A stretch of DNA of 64,000 nucleotides from Echinarachnius parma. Taxonomy: Eukaryota; Echinodermata; Echinoidea; Clypeasteroida; Echinarachniidae. The position numbers and the translations under genes were made by a program. The stretch is taken from assembly GCA_037951105.1 (NCBI GenBank), contig JBAMJV010010616.1, forward strand, positions 1 to 64,000, in the 5' to 3' direction. This document shows positions 36,901 to 48,900 of this stretch, piece by piece (within the stretch, counting starts at the first letter, position 1; each line of letters starts with the position of its first letter). The notes under the pieces were generated by a model, which was not told the origin of the DNA, did not search any database, and saw only the letters and a list, made by a program, of their open reading frames with translations.

Positions 36901-39900
36901 GTTAGAGTGTCTGCCTCATGCACGGGAGCCCCCGGGTTCGAACCCAGACCGGGTCATACCAAAGACTTTAAAAATGGTACCGTCTGCCAGGCGCTTGGCA
37001 TGTATAGAATGCATAAGGGAAAGTTAATCACAAGAGTTACCAGAGGATTGGCCCCCTTCTGTAGCTTTCGCTACATTTATTAGACGTGTGGCCGAGGGAT
37101 AATGAATCATATAAAGTCGTCGCCTTATGTGCCAACATTTGCACGGGAAGAACTGAAAATTTTTAACTTTTTAAACAAAAAGTTCAGAAAAAATTGATTT
37201 CCTACAATCATGTGCTCATGGTTCTGCATTGGAACACTTTAAGTTTTACCTGGGAACTAATTCCTCGGTGACACCTTTGCTTATTTTGCTTACGCATTAC
37301 TGCGTATTCCCGACGCTGACATGGGCAGTCATACCCAATGAAACGCAATGAAACTTGCTCACTACGTACTCAATACGCGGACTAGTCCGCATTGGTTGGT
37401 CGCTCGCTAGTTTTTGCAAACAAACGCAAACCTAGGTCAAATTGCCTACGAACCTACGAGCAACCATTGAATGCAAGCAAAAGCGAGCGAATGCAGGTAT
37501 ACGCAATCATGCGCATCTCTTTTGGAGCGCGTATCACTGCCTATACATGCGTTTCCAAACGATTTACCTCGCTTTAGCTCGTTATCGCTCGCACGATTGC
37601 GCGTATTTTTCCGATGTTGCTCGCACACCGCTCGCAGCAGCACGAACCGTTGCGCTTGCCGCTCGCTACGCTGCGAGTCTGGCTCGTACGCCATTCGCTT
37701 TAAATCGCAGTCGATGGTTCAAGGGTGACACGACATATGCTCCGCCGACATATGCTCCGCCGACAATTGCTCCGAAAAATGCGACAATTGCTCCGCGACA
37801 AATGCTCCGCGATACTTGCTCCGCCGACATTTGCTCCGACGACAATTGCTCCGCCGACAAATGCTCCGCCGACATTTGCTCCGCCGACAAATGCTTCACC
37901 GACATTTGCTCCGCCGACAAATGCTCCGCCGACATTTGCTCCGCCGGCAAATGCTCCGCCGACATTTGCTCCGCCGACAATTGCTCCGCCGACAAATGCT
38001 CCGAAGATGCGATAATTGCTCCGCGACATTTGCTCCGCCGACAATTACTCCGCCGACAAATTCTCCGAAGATGCGACAATTGCTCCGCCGAAAATGCTTC
38101 GAAGGTATGCGACAATTGCTTAGCCGACAATTGTTCCGCCGAAATATGCTCCGGAGATACGACATTTGCTCCGGTGACAATTGCTCCGCAGAAAAATATG
38201 CTCTGAAGATGACAGTACTTCAAATGTGACCATACACCACAAAACGACCAATAAGTCGGGAAAAAGTATTGTGCTGATTTTCACATGACATTACAGTAGA
38301 AGTCATTACCTTTAAAATGATATATAATTTGACATATTCGGACCAAGTAACCCTCTGAAAATGAGCGCCAAAGATTTGGAAAATGACTGAAGCAGTTTTA
38401 AAACAAGGGAGAAATGGGCCATTTCAAAGATTGGCGTCCATTCAAGCGCTGTAATCTGATAATTAATATTCGATGAAAAAACATATTTAAACATGATTTC
38501 TGACTATCAAAATTTCACAGAAGGTAGATTAAAATACTTTCATTCAGGACATACACAAATCTGGAATCTCATATTTTGAACCAAACTTGACTATTTCAGC
38601 TAATAACAGAGAAACTATCTCAGCGACATAACGGTCGTTTTGTGGTGTAAGGTCACAAATGGTCCAAAAAACAACATATGTTCCTCAACCATAATTGTTC
38701 CACCGACATTTACTCCGCTGAAGATTAAACTCTGGAATGAATTCTCAAGTACCTTTGGTATGAAGTGCGCTTTTATATGTTATGCGAATCTCTTGTGAAA
38801 TTGGAGTACAATCGATTCAGTAACCATCGATTCATTCAAATATTTTATTTGGCTGGTTTGTTTGTTTCACGTTTCTTTATACAGGGTGGGGGGGGGGGGG
38901 GGGGGCAGTCAAGCCCAGCGTTGTAAGGATGCGTGACCCTGCAGCCTGCATCTAGTAGCAGAAGGGGAGGCGCAATAACACACAACACTGGCTTTAGTTT
39001 TTGATGTTACATTGGGGTTCGACTGGAGTCGAACCACGGACCCTCATAGTATCCGAAAATGCTGTGATGAATAGTATACTGTTCCAAGCAATCATCAAGC
39101 GAAGGGCATGATACTGGTGTTAAGATCGATCATGAATAGAAAAAAGAAAAGTCTTTATAATCACTGCATTTGTATTACTCAGACTCTTTATGAATCAAGA
39201 AATTGTTCCGCATGAGTTCAAAATTTATCCACGTTTTATCAAAATTCAAAGAACGTTATTTTCACCCACTGTTACATTTTCGGAGTTCCAATTTTGTTTA
39301 GATTTGTTCATCGTTCACTGAACAACGAGGGCCCAATTTGTGACACTTCTAAACGCCCCCCCCCCCCCCCCCCCCCCCACCCCGTAAACGATTAAGGCTG
39401 CCTTATTGTCCAACCGAAAAGCACAAACTTCCAATGCATTTTGCATTCGTATAAACGGAAGGATTGGCAGGAAGTAGCAGAAAATTGAAATTCAATAATC
39501 TAAGGAATTGAGGGGTCCTCTTACCTCCACAGTGAGGTAGGATGGACACTTCACCCCTTTAGTGACTATGACGTCATATTCCATAAAAAGCAATATGTGA
39601 TCAATTTTATTGTTAATATGTGAAGAATAGATTGTCTTCTAGACGATGACTTGTGATCTTTATTTAAAGGGGTAGTACAGTTTTGCTACTTAAGGCTGAA
39701 CTTTAGTAACCAACCCTGGACAGTTACTTGATAAACTAATGGTTATAACTCCACCATGCTCGAAAGGTATACAAAATTACAAACGACTTAGTAAAACGCC
39801 TGTTATCATTCAAAAAGAGCCATTCAAACACAAGAGGGCGCTTTTCTTAAAAGGCATTGGTTTCAACCATTTTCATACAAAATTATGCATGTGGTGTTTT

Positions 39901-42900
39901 ATTGGAATGATGATTAGATAGAGAGATCATCAACAACTATTCCAAAAATGATTTTGAAAATTTTTGAAAAAGTGCAAGCATTTTAAAAATATTTTGTTGA
40001 AAAAAAATCATCTAATTATTTGGGCATTTGGCGGCGGAGCAAATGTCGGCGGAGCAAATGTCGCGGAGCAATTATCGGCGGAGCAAATGTCGCGGAGCAA
40101 TTGTCGCAGCTTCGGAGCAATTGTCGGCGGAGCAAATGTCGGCGGAGCATTTGTCGGCGGAGCAAATGTCGGCGGAGCATTTGTCGGCGGAGCAATTGTC
40201 GGCGGAGCAAATGTCGGCGGAGCATTTGTCGGCGGAGCAAATGTCGGCGGAGCATTTGTCGGCGGAGCAATTGTCGGCGGAGCATTTGTCGGCGGAGCAA
40301 ATATCGCGGAGCATTTGTCGCGGAGCATTTGTCGCATTTTTCGGAGCAAATGTCGGCGGAGCATATGTCGGCGGAGCATATGTCATGGAACCGGTTCAAG
40401 ACGCAGTGAGATGCTATACAAATAATACATGATCTAGAGTGCATTGTGTAAATGCATTGCACGCGAGGGCTATGTTGGCTTTGCGGCGCACGAGGCGTTA
40501 GCCGAGTGCGAAAAGCACAGCTAACATAGCCCGAGAGTGTGATGAATTTACATGATGCACGATAATAAGTAGTATTATTTGTTTTATAAATCGAGCTCAA
40601 ACACGGAATTGTTTATTTTGCTGGATTATTGAAAACAGACAATTGGTAACCCAGAGTTTACAAAATTCATCAACACTTTATCATACTGCACTCGCTTGCG
40701 CTTCACTGAATTTTACTCTGCTTGCAGCTCAGCAGATCAATATCACTGTCAGTCGATATGGAATTGCCGATAATTTCCCGTAAAACTGAGAATTATCAAA
40801 GAATTGTATGCATTTCCATTACAAAACTTACCAAGATCAAACCACATATCCATATAATTTACGAAACTGCTAAGATTTATTTACTACAGAACAGAGAATT
40901 TACAAAACCAAGCATTTTCCATCTTTTTTTGTTCACTTTCGCAAGTTTGTCTTCGAAGGGTTTGTCTGTAATCGTTTGTGATCTTTTATGATCGTTTATG
41001 ATCGTTCATGATCGTTTAGAATATGACTTGTGATCGTATTGGAGGATGATCGGGACTTCGATGTTTGTGCGAGTGAAGTCATGCGTTGGCTCACCCTGTG
41101 GTGAGATTAAATGTTTGTTTGAAACAAACTCCTGGAGACTGTGTTGTCATATAGTCATTATTCATGTTATAGAATCCATTCCCTTCATTCAGTCTTCGTA
41201 GAGCTATGTAAACAAACATTGTGACGTCACGGGGTTGCACACCTTCGGCACGATGGTTGCATACCTTCGGCACGATGGTTGCGCTGCTATCGGCACGGTG
41301 GCTGCGCGGTAACGGCACGGTGGTGCAGGTGGTGAAAAGTAATCAATACCCACGTGATCGGTATTAGCCAATCACGTTACTGAATTTACCAGAGCCGAGC
41401 AGCTATTTTAAGCGAGCGGTATACCAGCAAAGAACGAGCTATACATACACAACCTGGCGAGCAAACGGAGTATTGAATCTTACTACTGCGAGCAACAGCA
41501 AGCAATATCGTGGCCATAGGCAACCATATGCAATCATAGGCAACCGTAGGCACTCTTTGTACGAGCGGCATACTAGCTACGTAAGAGCTAGATACGCAAT
41601 ATATTTAGTGTGACTGCTACCTTCAAAATTAATTTGCCGGTTATTGCTGGGTACGATTCGTATTGATATACACCGCATAGCGCAGCAATACGCAGCAAAA
41701 TACGCAAATGTGTGACCCAGGCAAAGGAGCGGTTACCAAAGTTCTGTAGAACTATCCTTTTTTCTGCAGACCCATAATCATACATGATTCTAAGCAGTAG
41801 TTATGTTTATAACGTTTGGATAGAAACATTTTTGGTAACACATATAGAATTGACTACTGAAAACTAATTACATTTACACATTCAAAATAGATTATGGTTC
41901 CCGTGTTTGCACAATTCATACACAACTTTATCTATTCAAGTATTTTTAAAGTAGCTTGCACAAATTAGTAAAAACAATATTCTGTTCATAATTGAAAATG
42001 TGTGCACTATATACGGTATTAAATGTGTGTTTGTAAGTGTATACATGTATTGTAACAATTTCTGACGTTTTGACGGACAGAATCGTTATGGGATGAGGAT
42101 GATGATAATATAATGGATGTCTGGATGGCCGAGGTTATATAGTTCTAAATCACAATCATAATCACATTCATTCTGTAAAACACGTTCCACAAGCTTCGAT
42201 GTAAAGATAACAGTTGGCGAGAGTTATTCGGTTATTCGTTTATTCTTCCATGAACAACTTCGTACAATTCCATGACGAACAGGACTAACTATAACTTACT
42301 AACTTCTAACAGGACTAACTTCGTACTGTAACTTAATAACTGACTAAGAATGAACTAACAACTGCACAAACTCCAGCTCCATGATTATCACTCTCCAGAC
42401 TTAGACTTAGACTTAGTCTCAACGTATATGAACTGACCCCGAATGAGAGAGAGGTCGAGGTTATATAGGCTAGTCCAGTTTACTGACATAACCCTGGACA
42501 TTGACTTCCAGTCTGAGCTAGGACAAAGAATGACATCTATAAAGACACCGACTAAGAGGGAACTTAATGCATCAAAGAACAAACTCTAGCGACTTGACAT
42601 TACAATGGACTTACTTCTTAGAAATACAGTAATCCCTAAACATTACAGAGCTTAAGTTTAAGCTAACGGCAACATCTGAGAGAAGGGTTAACAATACTAC
42701 TTAGAAATACACCTATAAACATTGCAGGGATTTAAGATTAAGCTTAAAACAGGGTAACGCAGATTTAATAACATCAAAAAGCATCACCGCTCTTGAGAGG
42801 GGTGAACGGGTAAACAATGGCATTATAAGGTGAGGGTTAAGTGGGAACCAATTCACACGGTTTAAGTGAGTGTATAAGTTGCTGGTTGGTATACAGCGCA

Positions 42901-45900
42901 ATAACAAAGAAGTAACAGACTTTATACATGGGGACTATTAAATGCATGTATCTACATTCGTAACAATACCTCCCCCTTTGAAAAATCTCACTGTCCTCAG
43001 TGAGGCAACAGTGGAAATAGAAAACAATCAATTATATGGAAAACACCAATAATGCAACTTATACATCAAACAATATCTACTCTACAACGTTCAGTTATGC
43101 TAACACGGACGCCTAAACACAATTCGCAAACACATTATATAAACCAATAAACATTGACCTAATTATTATATCTACCACAAATTATAATTATCTACACAAC
43201 CATTAACACAGTACCAGCACATGTGCGAAATAAAAACTAAATACATAAACAATCACTTTGTTTAAAGCTCCCAAAACAGTCTTAAGTAATCTCGTGAAAC
43301 ATAAGAAAAGCAAACCAGATGTATTCATTTGCAGATCTAATTAATGCCATAACACCAAAATTAAATCAGAACTCTAACAAAAACAAACTATCAAAACCAA
43401 GTTAACAAAGATCACTGAACCAAATGGGAAAACAAAAATGGTAAAGAAAAATGGTACCGACAAGAAAGTCCAGAAAGGAGGAATTGGTTTAAAAATAAAA
43501 CAAACATAATCATGCAATTACAAACATCATGGTAATAAGTATAACATCCAATTGTGCTCTTTCTACAGTCATATTTTGTTTCGTTTCCCATAATTTCCAA
43601 ATGATTTACCAATTTTGTAATCCATTCAACGAGACTTAACACTATTATTTTAACACCTCCATATTAAAAAACAACAACAAATTTCTGTGGTCATATACTG
43701 AGTTCATTGTCCAAAGAATTATTTTATATCGGCATGCAATGATAAAGTTCTTTTTCTTCACGAACATCAAGGGAATGTCTATATAGTCCATTGTCTCAAC
43801 TTCCTACTTAATAACATTTTCATTCCTTAACAATTATCGGAATACTGACGATGACCACCACTCCAGCAATCCGCCGTGATCGATGTCCGTGGTCGTGTAC
43901 GTCATGTTAAATACTATCTGGATATGCCGGGATAGTACATTCCGATTATCAGCTTCCATGTCGCTGTCGAGGTCGTTTTCTGCATCGTACGTTATCAAGC
44001 GTTTGCGGATTAGTTGACAAAAGGTGATCTCCTACGGCCCGGATAATTCCAGCAAAGGCGTCTGTCTCATGAGACGCAGGGCAGGTTGTCTTTTCGTCAA
44101 CGTCGACCGCGTGGTGGTTGCGATATCTAAAACTACACTATATAAATTACCGGGCTCGTTCCAACGTGCAATGTCCAACGGTACCATGGCAACGGCCCCT
44201 CAGCTCCAATTTCGGCGCGGCCACTTTTACAGATACCCAGTATGTTCCAACACATACTGGCTGTATCACAACGCGACTTACATACAAATTAACCTAAACT
44301 ACATATATCGCACCTCGCTTCATAATCCACAACTGCAACGATGACCTCAAGGCTCCATATCGAAGACAATAATTTATCACAATAATACATGCACAAATCT
44401 AAATAGCCTTATTTCTCACAAATACAATGAGGTTAAAACACAAACAAATCTCCATGCTCGTTTTAAATCAAAGAAAGCTCTACATAATTTTGCGAATCAT
44501 ATCCATAACTATTTTCTTTTCTCCGAACAATGTGCTAGCTGAGACTAATGGCGTATAAAGGGTTTCCCTCGAAGACGTCGAATTACAGAATATTTGCATT
44601 CCGATAGGTAAGGTTCTAGGTAATACCTATGCAGTACCACGCGAGCTCAAGCTTGACCGCACCATCTCCGCACGCGAGAATGGAATCGTAGGACGGCATC
44701 GCGCATGACGTCCGGCGTTGAGATTCCCGCAATCGATGTCGATGAGGTCCAGCATGATGACGGCGATGACCAACGGTCGGCGAGATGGACGATGAAGACA
44801 AAGTCTGCTCCGCCCCTGCTCCATGACAGTGAGGCCACCAGCTCCTCCTCGAACTCATCGCCAACAGATCGATGACCACCAGGAGCCACCACATGCCGAA
44901 CTTAGCCATGCTGGACACCATGACCAACATTAACATCGATCTCTTATTCGTCCATGGTTGACGAAGAACGCAGCTACTCTAGACCCAAGCTAGTTTTCCT
45001 TTTCTCGTGCATCATCGTAACTTCAGCACCGTATTCGAGATCGTCGAGGTCCATATTATCACTATTTATAAGCGGCATGTCCGAGGCACGTGTTAAAATC
45101 TCCTGTCAGCGGCATGTCCAAGGCACGTGTTGAAGTCCAGCATCCCACTTCTGACACCAGTGTAACAATTTCTGACGTTTTGACGGACAGAATCGTTATG
45201 GGATGAGGATGATGATAATATAATGGATGTCTGGATGGCCGAGGTTATATAGTTCTAAATCACAATCATAATCACATTCATTCTGTAAAACACGTTCCAC
45301 AAGCTTCGATGTAAAGATAACAGTTGGCGAGAGTTATTCGGTTATTCGTTTATTCTTCCATGAACAACTTCGTACAATTCCATGACGAACAGGACTAACT
45401 ATAACTTACTAACTTCTAACAGGACTAACTTCGTACTGTAACTTAATAACTGACTAAGAATGAACTAACAACTGCACAAACTCCAGCTCCATGATTATCA
45501 CTCTCCAGACTTAGACTTAGACTTAGTCTCAACGTATATGAACTGACCCCGAATGAGAGAGAGGTCGAGGTTATATAGGCTAGTCCAGTTTACTGACATA
45601 ACCCTGGACATTGACTTCCAGTCTGAGCTAGGACAAAGAATGACATCTATAAAGACACCGACTAAGAGGGAACTTAATGCATCAAAGAACAAACTCTAGC
45701 GACTTGACATTACAATGGACTTACTTCTTAGAAATACAGTAATCCCTAAACATTACAGAGCTTAAGTTTAAGCTAACGGCAACATCTGAGAGAAGGGTTA
45801 ACAATACTACTTAGAAATACACCTATAAACATTGCAGGGATTTAAGATTAAGCTTAAAACAGGGTAACGCAGATTTAATAACATCAAAAAGCATCACCGC

Positions 45901-48900
45901 TCTTGAGAGGGGTGAACGGGTAAACAATGGCATTATAAGGTGAGGGTTAAGTGGGAACCAATTCACACGGTTTAAGTGAGTGTATAAGTTGCTGGTTGGT
46001 ATACAGCGCAATAACAAAGAAGTAACAGACTTTATACATGGGGACTATTAAATGCATGTATCTACATTCGTAACAGTATATTGAGGAGTATTTAAAAAGT
46101 TTAAATTTACTTAATGCTGCTAGATTGGAACCATTGGTTTCTTTCGGAAGCGGTGGAGGAGACTGGATGATGATCTCAGCAGTCATGTTACCATGGTAAC
46201 CAGGTACTTCAGTAACGACGCAGGAGTACGGTTTCTCACTGGCCCACACGTTGGCCACTATAGACTTGTTTAATGTTCCATCTTCATTTACTATCTCAAA
46301 GGTTATGAGATTGTTGACCTCGTAATACTCGTGAATGAAGAATAGGGTGATGTTAGGATAATATCTATCCACAGAGCATGTGATGTTTGTAGCTGATGCG
46401 GTGAAAGTGCAATTCTGTTTCGTATCCGGGTTTTTTTCTCCAGCGCACTCTGCTATCAAGGGATATGGCTCATCTGGCGATGCTGTTGAGTATGATTTAG
46501 AAACAAAGATCGTAATTATATGATTGAATAATGAAGATGTGATTATATCAATTTAAATAATTTATGTGGCATAGGACAATGCATATAAGATAATAACAAA
46601 GGATCATGCATGCGATAGATTTTCCATCGTAAAGAATGAGTGTGCGAGCATGTGTGTGTTTGTGCGTATGCGTGTGTGTATGTCTTTGTATGTGTGTGAA
46701 TGTGTGTGTGTAGGTTTGTGCGTGTGTGTTTGTGTGCGTGTATGTGTGTGCGCGCGTGTGTGTAGGTGTGCGTATGTGTGCGTGTGTGTGTGTGTGTTAC
46801 ATTCATGTATGAATCAGTTGGAAGCTTGCGCAATGTGTATACCGCTTGTAGTAAACAATTTCGGTTAATTAGGGTAACCATTGTTATTTTTTTAGACACT
46901 CGCTGGCTAGGCCTTGCCAGTGTTTTCACGATCGCATAAATTTAGGTATGTGTTAGTTGGTAGTTGACAGGGGACAATCCCCATGATTGTTGGAAGTTAT
47001 TTTGTTCCAGCATAGTAGACTGTTGTTATTATAATGCAAATTATGGGCATTGTCTTCGCGGGCGTGCCCGTGGCTTGTCATGCGTGGCAGAGGGGGCCGA
47101 TGCGCTGTGCAATTTGCATAGAGCATGTGCTCTTTCGGTCATGCAATCGTGGGCGTCGTGGGCGCGTCTGCAAGGAAGAATGCCAAACTATGTAGTTATT
47201 AAGGGTAACCATTGTTATCTTTCAATATTTGATGGCTGCCTAAATTGCCAGTGTTTTTTATGATTGTATAAATTAATTGCATGAATCAGTTGGAAGCTTG
47301 CGCAATGTGTTTACTGCTTGTAGTAAACAATGTCGGTTAATTAGCGTAACCATTGTTATTTTTTAGACACTCGATAGGCCTTGCCAGTGTTTTCACGATC
47401 GCATAAATTCAGGTATGTGTTAGTTGGTAGTTGACAGGTGACAATCCCCATGATTATTGGAAGTTATTTTGTTTCATTATAGTAGACTGTTGTTATTCTA
47501 TTACATAACACTCGTACAAGCATTCAGAGGGTTAGCATTTCCGAGTGTTTCGGACAGTGCATTATCACAAAAGGTATTCAAAGTAGTTAAAATTCCAACG
47601 ACTGGAGTTCGCTACTTCGCTATCGCGCCTATAAAGGGGCACGTTCTCAATAGGTATTCATCTTTCTTTAGTGTGACTACAGTGCAACTATGTCGAGTGA
47701 CGAGATTATAGAGGAATCGGAGCTGAAGCGCTAGGAGGAGAATTTTGCCTGCCCGGGCCGAGCGGCCAAGCCTGAGCTGAGGCGGCCGTCGGAGGAAGCG
47801 ACCCGCTTGGCTGGCCAGCAGGATGGCCTTGGTTGGTCAACAGGGTGGCCGTAGTAGACCGCTCTTTTCATCCACATCGACGGCCTTTAACAGCGACGAT
47901 TTGCTTAACGTTATGGTAGGCAGACGGAGGGAGTTTTAGAACCCATTCCTTGATATGCTTGATGCGCCTGCTTGCAGGCAGCTCGGCTATACAGGGTAAT
48001 AACATACATCATGTATGATGCGCCTAGGAGAAGAATTTCTAACTTGTTGTTGTCTATTAATTTATATTATTTAAGGGCAAACAACGGGTCAGTCGTATGA
48101 CCCACTTGGAACGTTCGAATATACCCCACTAACCCAGTTGTATGGGTTAAGTGGAGTCTACCCCAGTTGTATGGGGTAAGTGGAATCTACCCTAGTTGTG
48201 GTAAGTGGATTCTCCCCCAGTTGTATGGGGTAAGTGATATCTGCCCCAGTTGTATAGGGTAGGTGGACTTTTCCCCAGTTTTATGGGGTAAGAGGACTTT
48301 GACGCCATCTTCGAGGAATTAGAAACCGTGCCTTGTCCCGTAATAACGCTTGGTGGGAAGACTATAACCCAAGCGGGCAGCCTACCTCCAAGAAGGACGC
48401 AATCGAGAAGGTTACACGAGTAATGTATATTAATCGATCTCTAATGCCGTGGCCACCCGTGCCCCTCAAGTGGGCCAGGGATTCGGGGCTTCGGTTGCCG
48501 GGCGAGCAACGCCTAAATGCAAAAAGGCATAGGCTCCAGGCAAAGGATACATCCGGGTGTCGACGGATGGCCTCCAGACTACATGTGTCATGTTATATAT
48601 ATGCATTGCGGATATTTTTAATCCGATCAAGGCGCCCGACGGGTACAGGAGGGAGATGCATGTCGACAAATGTCGACGGTTAGCCTTGTATGGTTTACCT
48701 ATGACGAGACAATTAAACCAGTTGCCAGCTGGGCATGAGGCGCCGGGAAAGCCTCAATCGGTACCCCACCCCAGGTATCTCGGCTTGCGTGTTGGGTCGG
48801 TTTCCGTTTAGCCCAAACCAGCCCCTCCCCGGACACATTCCCGTGTACAGGCTGGGAGGCTCAATTTTCGATGCACATGATGGTGCTATGTCGGGTTGTG

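Larger units (their letters stand above)
42051..46075 (-). mobile_element. Young LTR retrotransposon, 4025 bp, tRNA-Leu primed, no recognisable proteins
   Basis: Two 915-bp direct repeats (42051-42965 and 45161-46075, offset 3110) look identical base for base. Minus orientation: LTRs begin TGTTACG and end TTACA, flanked by GTAT at 42047-42050 and 46076-46079. The primer-binding site TGGTGTCAGAAGTGGGAT (45159-45142) lies one base inside the 5' LTR and complements a tRNA-Leu 3' end. The polypurine tract AAAGGGGGAGGTAT (42979-42966) abuts the 3' LTR. The 2195-bp interior shows no gag, protease, RT or integrase that I recognise, so it is probably non-autonomous and moved by a Gypsy-type relative. 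Confidence 0.92.

Noticed and set aside
37442..38229. Long open frames in several phases (up to 254 codons, Cys/Ser/Ala/Asp- or Pro/Thr-rich)
   Set aside because: They lie in a 15-bp minisatellite whose period is a multiple of three, so open frames arise on both strands without selection.
37731..40388. CRISPR-like array
   Set aside because: Units are 15 bp with no unique spacers, in eukaryotic DNA.
40008..40600. Matching repetitive frames at the right-hand array
   Set aside because: Same 15-bp repeat in inverted orientation; artefact.
44616..44936. Minus-strand frames in the LTR element interior, considered as gag
   Set aside because: No nucleocapsid zinc knuckle or other gag feature; too short.
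47457..47711. 84-codon frame at the left edge of the DIRS-like element
   Set aside because: It spans the insertion boundary and terminal repeat and so cannot be a conserved gene.
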